A DNA stretch of 64,000 bases from JAJPHF01 sp035293805 (GCA_035293805.1 DATGMD010000018.1:196926-260925); one strand, 5' to 3'; shown: positions 34,639 to 43,142, counted from the stretch's first letter. A program made the numbers and translations. Notes: generated by a model not told the origin, from the letters alone.

Positions 34639-34747
34639 GGCGGCCTGTCCGCCCCTTCCGGCGCCCGGTCTGCGCATCGCCGCCGGACGCCGGTGTGGCT
34701 GGATTCGGGCGTGCTCGCCAGCGCCCCACGAGAGAGAGGACACGGTA

Positions 34748-35230
34748 ATGAAAGCTGCCGATATCATGCGACAACCGGTCTTCGCGACTACTCCCTGGAC
34801 GCCGGTGCAGGAGGTCCTGGCGCAGCTCGCGACGAACAACGTCAGCGGGATGCCCGTCGTCGAGCGCGATGGCACGGTGATCGGCATTATCACCGAGGAC
34901 GACCTGCTGCGCGCGTACATCGAGGGCGTCCAGCTGGAGTTGCTGACGGTGCAGGCGCTCATGACCACCGAGCCGATCACTGTCGACGTCGAGACGCCGC
35001 TGGCGGACGTCATGCAGATCATCCACGACGAGGGCATCCTGCGCGTGCCCGTCACCGAGGATGGCCTGCTCGTCGGGGTCATCTCCCGGAGCGACGTGAT
35101 CCGGGCGCTGGCGCAGCCGGGGCAGCTGGGCACGCTGGCATTCCCGATCTTCCACCGGCACTACCAAGAGGCCCCCGCCGGGGAGCGACATGTCCCCGAG
35201 CGGCACCTGGTGCCCACCTACGGCTGGTAG
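34748..35230 (+). CDS. tandem CBS-domain protein
   Basis: The 160-residue protein consists of two CBS motifs ('IMRQPVFATTPWTPVQEVLA'...'GMPVVERDGTVIGIITEDDL' and 'LMTTEPITVDVETPLADVMQ'...'RVPVTEDGLLVGVISRSDVI') that form one Bateman module. Such stand-alone modules bind adenine nucleotides such as AMP or ATP and report energy state. GAGAGAGGACA precedes the ATG at 34748. It follows the PAS kinase by 109 nt on the same strand, which hints at shared regulation. A hairpin lies just after its stop. Confidence 0.9.
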   Translation: MKAADIMRQPVFATTPWTPVQEVLAQLATNNVSGMPVVERDGTVIGIITEDDLLRAYIEGVQLELLTVQALMTTEPITVDVETPLADVMQIIHDEGILRVPVTEDGLLVGVISRSDVIRALAQPGQLGTLAFPIFHRHYQEAPAGERHVPERHLVPTYGW

Positions 35231-35250
35231 CCTCGCTCCGTGAGTCTACG

Positions 35251-35285
35251 CTGGCCCCCTCCACCTCCAGGGTGAAGGGGGCCAG
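35251..35285 (+). terminator. hairpin after the CBS gene
   Basis: CTGGCCCCCT at 35251-35260 pairs with AGGGGGCCAG at 35276-35285, 20 nt beyond the stop codon. Confidence 0.6.
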
Positions 35286-35372
35286 TTGGCATCCACAGCT
35301 TCGAGGGTAACGGCGCTAGTGGCGCACCGCGCGCCGACGGTTGGCCCAGCGGCCCCGGCGGCAGGGGTGCGC

Positions 35373-36680
35373 CTACTCACGCAGGCGGATGTTAGCTTGT
35401 AGCGCGGCGAACTTCTCCAGCACGTGCGGGTAGCCACGCTCCACGTCCTCGATGCCGCTGATGCGCGAGACGCCGTCGGCAACCGCCGCCGCGATGAGGT
35501 AGCTGAAGCCGGCGCGCAGGTCCGGGATCGCCACGTCGGCGGCGCGGAGCGGCGTCGGGCCTTTGACGACGGCGCTGTGGGGGAAGTCGCGGCTCTTGAA
35601 GCGGCACGGCTTCTCGCCGAGGCACTGCCGCACCAGCTGGATCTCGGCGCCCATCTGGGCCAGCACCTCGGTGTAGCCCAGGCGGTTCTCGTACACCGTC
35701 TCGTGGACGACGGACAGGCCGGCGACCTGCGTCATCAGCATCACAAACGGCGGCTGCCAGTCGGTCATGAAGCCCGGGTGGACGTCCGTCTCCAGCACGA
35801 TCGGCCGCAGCGGCGGGCCGGGGTGGAAGAAGCGAATGCCGTCCGGCCGCACCTCGAAGCCCCCGCCGACCTGGCGCACCTTGTTCAGGAACGTCAGCAG
35901 GTGCGGCTGCTCGGCGCCCTCGACGAGCACGTCGCCGCCGGTGATGATGCCCGCGATGGCGAACGAGGCGGCCTCGATGCGGTCGTTCATCACCGTGTGC
36001 TCGGCGCCGCACAGCCGCTCCACGCCCTCGACGACGATCGTGCGGTCGGTGTCCACGAAGATGATGGCCCCCATCTTCTGCAGCAGCATCACCAGGTCGA
36101 TGATCTCGGGCTCGATGGCGGCGTTGCGGATGCGCGTCACGCCCTCCGCCCGCACCGCGGCGAACAGCGAGTTCTCGGTGGCCCCCACGCTCGGATAGGG
36201 CAGGTCGATCACGCCGCCGCGCAGGCGGCTGGCGACGGCGCGGTAGCGACCCGCCTCGGCGTAGACCCGCGCCCCGAGCTGCTCCAGCGCCGCGATGTGG
36301 AAGTCCACCGGCCGCCGGCCGATCTCGTCGCCGCCGAGCGCGGGCACGATGGCCTCGCCGCAGCGCTGGAGCAGCGGGCCGAGCAGCAGGATGGGGATGC
36401 GGTTCACGCCGTTGAATGCCAGGGGCACCTCGGGGCCGCGGACGCTTGGCGTGTGCAGGCGGAGCGTGCCGCCGCCGTTCTCCCACGCCGCGCGCAGGCC
36501 GATGCTCTGGCACATCTCCAGGGTGGCCGTGGTGTCGCCGATGTGGGGGACGTTGTGCAGCGTGACAGGCTCGTCGGTCAGCAGGCTGGCCACGATCTGC
36601 TTGGTGGCGGCGTTCTTAGCGCCGCCGACGGCTACCCGCCCGACGAGCGGCTTGCCGCCCTCGATCTCATAGTATCGCAT
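35373..36680 (-). CDS. murA: UDP-GlcNAc 1-carboxyvinyltransferase, Asp-type MurA
   Basis: The 435-residue protein is MurA, the first committed enzyme of peptidoglycan synthesis, which transfers enolpyruvate from PEP to UDP-GlcNAc. 'VGGAKNAATKQIVASLL' holds the conserved Lys22-Asn23, and 'GRRPVDFHIAALEQLGA' the loop helix. The active-site loop reads 'LGGDEIGRRPVD', so position 118, equivalent to Cys115 of E. coli MurA, is Asp. The same natural change in mycobacteria and chlamydiae gives fosfomycin insensitivity. Its presence shows that the organism makes peptidoglycan. The enzyme could also be one of two MurA copies in the genome. Confidence 0.93.
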   Translation of the reverse strand: MRYYEIEGGKPLVGRVAVGGAKNAATKQIVASLLTDEPVTLHNVPHIGDTTATLEMCQSIGLRAAWENGGGTLRLHTPSVRGPEVPLAFNGVNRIPILLLGPLLQRCGEAIVPALGGDEIGRRPVDFHIAALEQLGARVYAEAGRYRAVASRLRGGVIDLPYPSVGATENSLFAAVRAEGVTRIRNAAIEPEIIDLVMLLQKMGAIIFVDTDRTIVVEGVERLCGAEHTVMNDRIEAASFAIAGIITGGDVLVEGAEQPHLLTFLNKVRQVGGGFEVRPDGIRFFHPGPPLRPIVLETDVHPGFMTDWQPPFVMLMTQVAGLSVVHETVYENRLGYTEVLAQMGAEIQLVRQCLGEKPCRFKSRDFPHSAVVKGPTPLRAADVAIPDLRAGFSYLIAAAVADGVSRISGIEDVERGYPHVLEKFAALQANIRLRE

Positions 36681-36884
36681 GGTACGGCTGTTACCTCAGG
36701 CGGGGTCGCCGCGGCGCCCCAACGCGCCGCCGGGGCGGTTCCCGAAAGGATACCATGTGGCCGAGCCGCGGATGGGTCGAGCCGGCCCGCCGGACCTGTT
36801 ATGCTCAGAGGCGCCACGCGCGCCGCCCGGGCCGTCGCGGCCGTACCCGCGAGTAGCGCGCACACGGGGGAGCAGGAGGACGCT

Positions 36885-38267
36885 ATGGCCAAGGTAGATC
36901 TCGTCGTCAAGAACGGCCGGGTCGTCACGCCCGCGGCCACCTACGAGGGGCTGGGCATCGCCATCCAGGACGGTAAGATCGCCGCCATTCTAGACCAGGA
37001 CATGCTGCCCGAGGCGAAGGACACGCTGGACGCCAACGGGCTCTACGTCCTGCCCGGTATCATGGACTGCCACGTCCACTTCCGCCAGCCCGGGCTGGAG
37101 TACAAGGCCGAGTGGGCGACCGACTCGGTGGCGGCCGTCCACGGCGGCGTGACGTTCGTCTGCGACATGCCAAACGTGCGCCCGCCGACCGAGAACGCCG
37201 AGCAGGTGCGCGTGAAGCAGGAGATCGCCGAGGCGAACTCGTGGGTCGACTTCGGCATCATCGGCTTGTTCACGCAGGACAACTACGACGATATCGTGCC
37301 GATGGCCGAGGCGGGCGTCGTCGGCTTCAAAGTGTTCATGGGCGAGACGATCGGCAATCTGCCCGCGCCCGACGACGGCCAGCTCTTCGACTCGCTGGCG
37401 CTGATGGCCGAGCGGACCGGCCTGCGCTGCGGCTTCCACGCCGAGAACGACCAGATCATGCAGCACTTCATCCGCAAGCTAAAGGCGGAGGGCCGCACCG
37501 ACCCGCGCGCCCACCGCGACTCGCGGCCGGTCGTGTCGGAGGTCGAGTCGATCAGCCGCCTCATCACCCTGGCGCGCTACAACCACGCCAAGATCCACAT
37601 CTTCCACCTCAGCTCGGGCGACGGCGCCGACACGATCGCCTGGGGCCGCAGCCTGGGGGTGGACATCACCGCCGAGACGGGTCCGCACTACCTGCTGATG
37701 GACGACACGCAGTACGACCGCGTGTACAACCACCTGCGCATGAACCCGCCGGTGCGCGGCGGCGACAACGGCGAGCGGCTGTACCGGGCGCTGATGAACG
37801 GCACCGTGCAGATGATCGCCACCGATCACTCGCCGCACACCGAGGAGGAGAAGGCGCCGCGGAACGTGTGGGAGGCGATCTCCGGCTTCGTGGGCGTGGA
37901 GATCGCGCCGCGCATCATGATCAGCGAGTTCGTGAACACGGGCAAGATGTCGCTCAACAAGTACGTCGAGCTGACCTCGTGGAACCCGGCGCACGTCTGG
38001 CAGGTCTACCCGCAGAAGGGCGCCATCCAGGTAGGCTCCGACGCCGACCTGAGCTTCGTCGACCTAGAGCGGCCGTGGAAGATCGACCGCTTCGCGCTGC
38101 ACAGCAAGAACAAGGTGACGCCGTTCCACGAGTGGGAGGGCAAGGGGATGCCCGTGATGACGATGGTGCGCGGCCAACTCGTGATGCGCGAGGGCCAGCT
38201 TCAGGGCGAGCACGCGGGCCGCCTGACGCGCCCGAAGGTCGCCGAGCGGCCGCTGGTCACCGTGTAG
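36885..38267 (+). CDS. cyclic amidohydrolase (hydantoinase/allantoinase/dihydroorotase type)
   Basis: The ATG at 36885 follows GCAGGAGG and gives 460 residues. The metal site is complete: 'DCHVHFRQPG' (H63, H65), the carbamylated lysine K149 in 'VGFKVFMGE', 'GFHAEND', 'IHIFHLSSG' and 'MIATDHSPHTEEEK'. This matches allantoinase, hydantoinase or dihydroorotase-like enzymes that open cyclic amides. The long 'MNPPVRGGDNGERL' segment and length favour the hydantoinase/allantoinase side. A true dihydroorotase is also possible, since pyrD lies 20 kb away, but no other pyrimidine gene adjoins it. It is divergent from murA. Confidence 0.87.
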   Translation: MAKVDLVVKNGRVVTPAATYEGLGIAIQDGKIAAILDQDMLPEAKDTLDANGLYVLPGIMDCHVHFRQPGLEYKAEWATDSVAAVHGGVTFVCDMPNVRPPTENAEQVRVKQEIAEANSWVDFGIIGLFTQDNYDDIVPMAEAGVVGFKVFMGETIGNLPAPDDGQLFDSLALMAERTGLRCGFHAENDQIMQHFIRKLKAEGRTDPRAHRDSRPVVSEVESISRLITLARYNHAKIHIFHLSSGDGADTIAWGRSLGVDITAETGPHYLLMDDTQYDRVYNHLRMNPPVRGGDNGERLYRALMNGTVQMIATDHSPHTEEEKAPRNVWEAISGFVGVEIAPRIMISEFVNTGKMSLNKYVELTSWNPAHVWQVYPQKGAIQVGSDADLSFVDLERPWKIDRFALHSKNKVTPFHEWEGKGMPVMTMVRGQLVMREGQLQGEHAGRLTRPKVAERPLVTV

Positions 38268-38280
38268 GAGGCCCTGCTGG

Positions 38281-38332
38281 TCTCGCGGGCCGGTCGTCGT
38301 CGCCCCGAAGCGGCGGCGGCCGCCCCGCGAGA
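38281..38332. terminator. inverted repeat between the amidohydrolase and vapB
   Basis: TCTCGCGGG at 38281-38289 pairs with CCCGCGAGA at 38324-38332. With a 34-nt loop it may be a weak terminator, or an operator next to the vapB promoter. Confidence 0.4.
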
Positions 38333-38340
38333 GGCCCGAT

Positions 38341-38349
38341 TGCTATACT
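38341..38349 (+). promoter_or_regulatory. extended -10 promoter of vapBC, probably leaderless
   Basis: TGC-TATACT at 38341-38349 is an extended -10 element without a -35 match. The vapB ATG starts only seven bases after it, so transcription would begin at or next to the start codon. Confidence 0.6.
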
Positions 38350-38355
38350 CGCAGT

Positions 38356-38637
38356 ATGGAACTCACGAAGACGCTAACGCTCCAATTAGGCCCTGCGGAG
38401 TACGAGCGCCTGGCGGCCGAAGCCCGGCGGCTAGGGCTGACGCCTGCCGCACTGGCTCGCAGATACGTGCAGTCGGGCCTGCCCGCCGATCTCCAGACCG
38501 ACGCCGAGGAGCGGCGCCGCCGTGGCCTGGCCGCGCTCGCACGGCTCGCAGAGCTCACGGCAGACCTGCCCCCTGTCGACGCAGTGCAGGTTGCCAGGGA
38601 GAGCCGTGAAGAGCTCGAGCGGCGGTCCATCATCTAG
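38356..38637 (+). CDS. VapB-type antitoxin, ribbon-helix-helix
   Basis: The 93-residue protein begins with a ribbon-helix-helix pattern ('LTKTLTLQLGPAEYERLAAE', then 'LGLTPAALARRYV'). It ends in a charged helical segment suited to wrapping a toxin. Its stop codon TAG shares its last base with the GTG start of the PIN toxin. There is no ribosome binding site; the -10 box lies seven bases before the ATG, so the mRNA looks leaderless. By analogy it represses its own promoter, perhaps through the TCTCGCGGG inverted repeat upstream. Confidence 0.75.
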   Translation: MELTKTLTLQLGPAEYERLAAEARRLGLTPAALARRYVQSGLPADLQTDAEERRRRGLAALARLAELTADLPPVDAVQVARESREELERRSII

Positions 38638-39056
38638 TGGTTAGCGTCGTCGACTCAAACCTGCTTCTCGTGCTGGCGAGCGGTGATCCCCGCGCCCCGG
38701 CAGTCCGCGCCCTGATCGCGGGGTGGCTCGCGAGCGGCGAAGCGGTCCACGCCCCGGCGCTGCTCCCTTACGAGGTCGCCAATGGACTGACACGGCTGGT
38801 GGCCGTCGGGCGCTTGCCGCCCGATCGCCTTGCCGCAGCCTGGCAGACGGCAATGGCGCTGCCGATCCTCTTCCACCCTGTGGAGAACGACGGCGATCAA
38901 ATCGCGGCTGTGGGAGTGCGCCTCGGCCGCCAAAGCGCGTATGATGCGGCCTATCTCGTGCTAGCGCAGGAGCTGGGCGCCGAGCTGTGGACGCTGGATG
39001 GTCCGCTCGCGCGAAACGCCAGCGGGCTCGGCTACGCTGTGCGCCTCGTCATCTAG
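38637..39056 (+). CDS. vapC: VapC-type PIN-domain toxin ribonuclease
   Basis: The 139-residue product is a PIN-domain nuclease. The four acidic metal ligands are present: D6 ('VVDSNLLL'), E46 ('LLPYEVANGL'), D103 ('SAYDAAYLVLA') and D121 ('LWTLDGPLA'). VapC toxins cleave tRNA or rRNA in a Mg-dependent way and are held inactive by VapB. The GTG start overlaps the antitoxin stop by one base, so translation is coupled. A palindrome follows its stop codon. All catalytic residues are intact, so the toxin should be active. Confidence 0.88.
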   Translation: MVSVVDSNLLLVLASGDPRAPAVRALIAGWLASGEAVHAPALLPYEVANGLTRLVAVGRLPPDRLAAAWQTAMALPILFHPVENDGDQIAAVGVRLGRQSAYDAAYLVLAQELGAELWTLDGPLARNASGLGYAVRLVI

Positions 39057-39075
39057 TGGGGCGGCGACGGCAGTT

Positions 39076-39095
39076 GGCGCCGGACGTCCGGCGCC
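39076..39095. terminator. 20-bp perfect palindrome after vapC
   Basis: GGCGCCGGACGTCCGGCGCC at 39076-39095 is its own reverse complement and lies 20 nt after the vapC stop. Confidence 0.5.
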
Positions 39096-39177
39096 GCGGC
39101 GAGCCTATGGGTCGTGGTGCGCATCCCGCTGGGCGAGCCGCGAATGCGCCCGGCGGCCGCCGAGCAGGAGAGATGGG

Positions 39178-40056
39178 ATGAACGTCGAGCTGGTCCGAAC
39201 CACCGCCGCGGACGGGGTGCCGCTCGTCGGCGCGCTGCGCGTGCCCGCGCCGGGAGCCGAGCCGTGGCTGCCTGTCGATGTGATGATCATGCACCACGGC
39301 GTCGGCGGGAACTTCTACAACGCGCACTTTCAGGACCGCATGGGCGAGGCGCTGCTGGAGCGGGGCTGCGCGGTGCTGCGCGTGAACAACCGCGGCCACG
39401 ATCTCGCCTACAACAGCCCGGCCGGTCGGTTGGGGGCGGCGTTCGAGGTCGTGGACGACTGCCGCCACGACTGGACCGCCTGGATCGACCTGGCCGCCGC
39501 GCGTGGCTACCGGCGCATCGGGCTGTGGGGCCACAGCCTCGGCGCGGTGAAGACGATCTACTTCCTGGCGGCGCAGGGCGATGCGCGCGTCGCCCGCGCG
39601 ATCGCCTCGTCGCCGCCGCGCTTCTCGTATAGCGCCTACGCCGCCCGCCCCGACCGCGCCGCGTTCCTGGCCGACTACGAGCGCGCCCGGCAGATGATCG
39701 ACGCGGGGGCGCCCAACGACCTGCTGGCGGTGGACATCCCCACCTCGGTGGTGCTGACCGCGCGCACTTACGTCGACAAATACGGGCCGGACGAGCGGTA
39801 CGACATCCTGCGGCACCTACCCAACGTGAGCATTCCGCTGCTGGTGACGATCGGCGGCGAGGAGGGGGCGCGGCCGGACAGCGCCGACCGCTTCCCCTTC
39901 GGCGGCCTGGCCGACCAGGTGGCGGCGTTGAGCGAGCGGTTGCCGAACCTCACCTTCGCGGTGATCCCCGGCGCCGACCACTTCTACGCGGGCACGACCG
40001 ACGCGCTGTGGGCGGTCGTCGAGCGGTGGCTAATGCGCGAGTCGACACGTCAGTAG
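39178..40056 (+). CDS. alpha/beta hydrolase
   Basis: The ATG at 39178, after CAGGAGAG, gives 292 residues. The nucleophile elbow is 'LWGHSLGAVKT' (Ser), the oxyanion strand 'VMIMHHGVGGNFYN', and the catalytic His lies in 'VIPGADHFYAG'. The fold is that of serine hydrolases of the esterase/lipase superfamily; no signal peptide is present. Its last seven bases overlap the 3' end of the convergent asparaginase gene. The substrate is unknown. Confidence 0.85.
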   Translation: MNVELVRTTAADGVPLVGALRVPAPGAEPWLPVDVMIMHHGVGGNFYNAHFQDRMGEALLERGCAVLRVNNRGHDLAYNSPAGRLGAAFEVVDDCRHDWTAWIDLAAARGYRRIGLWGHSLGAVKTIYFLAAQGDARVARAIASSPPRFSYSAYAARPDRAAFLADYERARQMIDAGAPNDLLAVDIPTSVVLTARTYVDKYGPDERYDILRHLPNVSIPLLVTIGGEEGARPDSADRFPFGGLADQVAALSERLPNLTFAVIPGADHFYAGTTDALWAVVERWLMRESTRQ

Positions 40057-41045
40057 GTGTCGAACATCCGCTGGAGGCGGTCGGCGTCATGGGTGACGGT
40101 GAGGCCGAGCGCCAGGAGCAGCTTGGCCTTCCACGGCTGTAAGTTGTCGGTGGCGATCCACCCCTTGCGGACCAGGCCGGGGCTGCGCACCGCCCGCCCC
40201 GAGCCTACCCGCGTGCCCTGCACGATGACCACGCCCTGCTCGTGAGCCCGAGTCAGCGCCTCGTCCTCCAGCGGCGTCGGGCGGCCCGCGCCGGTGCCCG
40301 CGCTGACGATGCCCCGCGCGCCGGCGGCGACCGCCGCGTCGATCAGCGCGCCGTCGGCGCCGATGTAGGACAGCACCACGTCCACGCGCGGCAGGTCGTC
40401 CAGCCCGCGCACGTCGAACTCGGTCGCCGTCGTGTGCGGCCGCGCCGGCAGGTGGTAGAACAGCACGCGGCCGTCGGCGTCGGCGTAGCCCAGAGGGCCC
40501 AGGTCGCGCCCCTGGAACGTCTGCACGCGGTAGGTCGCCGTCTTCGTAGCGTCGCGCGCCGACAGGATCGTGTCGTTCAGCACGACGAGCACGCCCTTGC
40601 CCCGCGCCTCGGGCGTCGCCGCCACGCGCACAGCCTCCAGCAGGTTCAGGTAGCCGTCCGCGCTGAGCGCCGACGAGGGGCGCATGGCGCCCACGACGAC
40701 GACCGGCTTGTCCGTCTTCAGCGTCAGGTGCAAGAAGTAGGCGGTCTCTTCGAGCGTGTTGGTGCCGTGGGTGATCACCACGCCGTCGTGTGTCGCCAGT
40801 AGCTCGTGGACCGTACGGTTCAGGTCGAGTAGGTCCTTCGGCGTCAGCGCGTGGCTGGGCAGGCGGCGGAACGGCACCTCCTCGACCTGGGCGATCGCCG
40901 CAAGCTCGGGGATGCGCGCCAGCAGCTCGCCCCGCTCCAGGCGCATGCCCGCCTCGTTGTACCAGGCCAGGTCGAGGCGATCGAGGCCGATCGAGTCGAT
41001 CGTCCCGCCCGTAAAGATCGCCGCCACGCACGGCAACGCGGCCAT
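40050..41045 (-). CDS. asparaginase family amidohydrolase
   Basis: The ATG at 41045 follows GGGAGAG and gives about 331 residues without a signal peptide, so it is cytosolic. The two catalytic threonine regions are 'AIFTGGTIDSI' and 'ITHGTNTLEETAYFL', followed by 'VVGAMRPSSALSADGYLNLL'. It hydrolyses L-asparagine to aspartate and ammonia or acts on a related amide. The end of the gene overlaps the convergent hydrolase by seven bases. With glutamate dehydrogenase it contributes to nitrogen release from amino acids. Confidence 0.9.
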   Translation of the reverse strand: MAALPCVAAIFTGGTIDSIGLDRLDLAWYNEAGMRLERGELLARIPELAAIAQVEEVPFRRLPSHALTPKDLLDLNRTVHELLATHDGVVITHGTNTLEETAYFLHLTLKTDKPVVVVGAMRPSSALSADGYLNLLEAVRVAATPEARGKGVLVVLNDTILSARDATKTATYRVQTFQGRDLGPLGYADADGRVLFYHLPARPHTTATEFDVRGLDDLPRVDVVLSYIGADGALIDAAVAAGARGIVSAGTGAGRPTPLEDEALTRAHEQGVVIVQGTRVGSGRAVRSPGLVRKGWIATDNLQPWKAKLLLALGLTVTHDADRLQRMFDTY

Positions 41046-41242
41046 CTCGTCTCTCCCGTAGCAAAGTGCGCCCGCGCCCGGCGCCAGGGGGTAGTCGCCT
41101 GAATTGTACGGGGCCGTTGCCACCCCCGCCAGCGCCGCGGCCCTGCCATGGGCTGGCGCCGCGCGGCGCTCCGCGGCTATTCTGCCAGCAAGACGACTGA
41201 GGCGCTCCTGAGCGCCTGATGCAGGGATAGGCGGGAGGGGCG

Positions 41243-42058
41243 ATGAACGAGGCGCGCGGCGAGGCGGTTCTGGACCAGGCGGTGACGGGGGCGCAAGAAC
41301 TATGGGGCCAGCGGCTCGTCGCGGCCTACGCGCTCGGCAGCCTGGCGCACGGCGGCTTCAGCGACCTGGTGAGCGACGTCGATCTGGGGCTGGTGCTGGC
41401 CGACCCGCTCACCGCCGACGACGCGGCGCGCGTGGCGGCGCTGGGCGAGCGCGTGCGGGCCGGCGGCCTGCCGCTCGCCGAGCGCCTGTCGGTGTTCTGG
41501 GGCGCGGCCACCACGCTGCGCGGCGAGGGGACGCTGGGCCGCTTCCCGCCACTCGACCGCCTCGACCTGGCGCGCCACGGGCGCCTGCTCGTCGGGCGTG
41601 ACGCGCGCGACGGCGTGCTCTCGCCCACCACTCGCGAGCTGGTGCTCGCCGCCGCCGAGCAGGCGCTGCGCTCGCTGGCGACACCCGCCGTCGTGGCCGA
41701 GCTAGACGACCCCGCCGGCCTGGTCGCGGCCGGCGCGCGCCACCTCACCAAGCGCATCCTGTTCCCGGTGCGCTTCCTCTACACGGCGCGGACCGGCGCG
41801 ATCGGACGCAACCACGACGCCGTCGCCCACTTCGTGGCCACCGAGTCCGGGCCGATGGCCGACCTGGCGGCGGCCGCGCTGCGCTGGCGCGAGTCCCCGC
41901 CCGAGCGCGACCCCGCGGCGGTTGATATCGTCGCGGCCGGCATCAAGCCGCTCTACCGCCACTTCGTCGCCGACCACGAGCGCCGCTTGCGCGATTATGA
42001 CGAGCCCGAGCTGGCGGAGCGTTACGCTGCCTGGCGCGCGGCCCTCGGCGCGTCCTGA
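41243..42058 (+). CDS. nucleotidyltransferase-fold protein
   Basis: The 271-residue protein has a polymerase-beta-like nucleotidyltransferase motif, 'YALGSLAHGGFSDLVSDVDL', with the expected GS and DxD acidic pair. The C-terminal half is helical and contains 'AARHLTKRILFPVRFLYTAR', as in aminoglycoside adenylyltransferase-like proteins. The substrate could be an antibiotic, a sugar or a protein. GGGAGGGG lies just before the ATG. Antibiotic resistance should not be assumed from the fold alone. Confidence 0.75.
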   Translation: MNEARGEAVLDQAVTGAQELWGQRLVAAYALGSLAHGGFSDLVSDVDLGLVLADPLTADDAARVAALGERVRAGGLPLAERLSVFWGAATTLRGEGTLGRFPPLDRLDLARHGRLLVGRDARDGVLSPTTRELVLAAAEQALRSLATPAVVAELDDPAGLVAAGARHLTKRILFPVRFLYTARTGAIGRNHDAVAHFVATESGPMADLAAAALRWRESPPERDPAAVDIVAAGIKPLYRHFVADHERRLRDYDEPELAERYAAWRAALGAS

Positions 42059-42081
42059 CCGACTGGCCAGACCCGGGGAGC

Positions 42082-42305
42082 GCGGCGTCGTGGCCGCGGC
42101 CAAGCGGTACATGGCCAACGGCGTGTCTATCGCCTTATTGGTTGACCCCGATCGCCGGACCGTGGGCCGGTTCCGGCCCGGCCAGCCGCCTGCCACCCTG
42201 CGCGGCCCGGCCGTAATCGACTTCGCTCCGGTACTGCCCGGCCTGCGCCTGGTGGTGAACGATCTCTTTGCCTGGCTGCGCGTGCGGCGTTCGCGGCAGC
42301 CCTGA
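42082..42305 (+). pseudogene. remnant of a Uma2-family endonuclease gene
   Basis: The reading frame encodes 'KRYMANGVSIALLVDPDRRT' and 'VIDFAPVLPGLRLVVNDLFA', which correspond to the last third of Uma2-family (PF05685, DUF820) proteins. The N-terminal two thirds, including the PD-(D/E)xK core, are missing and the upstream bases belong to the nucleotidyltransferase gene. No ribosome binding site is seen. It is best read as a truncated relic. Confidence 0.65.
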
Positions 42306-42463
42306 GCGCGGGGGCCCGGTTCGTGGGCCGCCGCCGCTCGCTGCCTTTGATACGTCCGCGGCGAGTGTTTCACGTCAGGGGGGGATTGTTCTTCGCCTGT
42401 AACGCCGCTCCCCAACGCTCTTCGTCCTGTCCTGGCTATCATGCCGCTAAGGCGGAGGTGTGC

Positions 42464-42985
42464 TTGCCGGACGGGCTACGGACCTGGGTGCTATCGACAC
42501 TGGGCGGCTGGCTGGTCGCCTGCGCGCTGGTGTATCTGGGGGAGCGGGGGGCGCTACCGCCCCCGCCGCTCGCGGCCGTGGCCTGGCTCACCGACGACGT
42601 GCTGCCCCACACGGCGGCGCCCCGCTCGCCGGCGGGGGATGCCACGGAAGTCGCGGTCGCCGCGCCGGGCGCCGGCGGGCGGGACCCGCGGGCGGACCTG
42701 GCGCCACCGAGGGGCGAGCCGGCCGGCGCGGGCGCCGCGGACGAGGTGCGGCCTCCCCGCCCGCCGGCACTGGTCGTTGCGGAGCCGGCCGGTGCCAACC
42801 TACGTGCCGCGCCGGCGATGAGCAGTCCCGTCATCGCGGTGCTCCCCCGCGGCACGGTGGTCGAGCCCGAGCCGCCCGGTGCCCCGGACGAGGCCGTTGG
42901 GCCAGGCTGGCAGCACGTCGCCTGGAACGGCCGCGCCGGCTGGGTGGCCGACAGCTTGCTGCAGCCGGCGACGGATGGGCGTTAA
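42464..42985 (+). CDS. membrane-anchored protein with a bacterial SH3 domain
   Basis: The TTG at 42464 is preferred because GGCGGAGG sits five nucleotides before it; the earlier GTG at 42458 overlaps that site. The 173-residue protein has an N-terminal membrane segment ('VLSTLGGWLVACALVYLG'), a Pro/Ala-rich linker and a C-terminal SH3b domain ('GANLRAAPAMSSPVIAVLP', 'WQHVAWNGRAGWVADSLLQ'). SH3b domains bind cell-wall peptides or glycans, so the domain probably faces the wall. It has no catalytic partner domain. Confidence 0.8.
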   Translation: MPDGLRTWVLSTLGGWLVACALVYLGERGALPPPPLAAVAWLTDDVLPHTAAPRSPAGDATEVAVAAPGAGGRDPRADLAPPRGEPAGAGAADEVRPPRPPALVVAEPAGANLRAAPAMSSPVIAVLPRGTVVEPEPPGAPDEAVGPGWQHVAWNGRAGWVADSLLQPATDGR

Positions 42986-43052
42986 ACGGACGTCCGGATT
43001 GCTGGCGCGCGGGCGCCCGCCAGCCGGCTCACCAGTCAGCACAGCCTATAGG

Positions 43053-43142
43053 CTACCCTGCTACTGTCAGCGCGATCGCGTAACCAATCACTAGGGCCGC
43101 CATTACCACCGTGAGGAGCGTCAGTCTCAGCCCGTTCTCCAT
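43053..43142 (-). CDS. 29-residue single-pass membrane peptide
   Basis: The ATG at 43142 has a perfect AGGAGG about eight nucleotides upstream. It opens a frame of 29 codons ending in TAG, with an N-terminus MENGLRLTLL, a helix of mostly Val, Ala, Leu and Ile around 'VVMAALVIGYAIALTVAG', and only one basic residue. The composition is that of a small inner-membrane protein. It lies alone between the SH3 gene and hsp20. No family is recognised. The ideal ribosome binding site is the main support. Confidence 0.65.
   Translation of the reverse strand: MENGLRLTLLTVVMAALVIGYAIALTVAG

Noticed and set aside
41243..42058. aminoglycoside resistance gene
   Set aside because: Only the general nucleotidyltransferase motif is visible; nothing specific to aminoglycoside enzymes could be confirmed.
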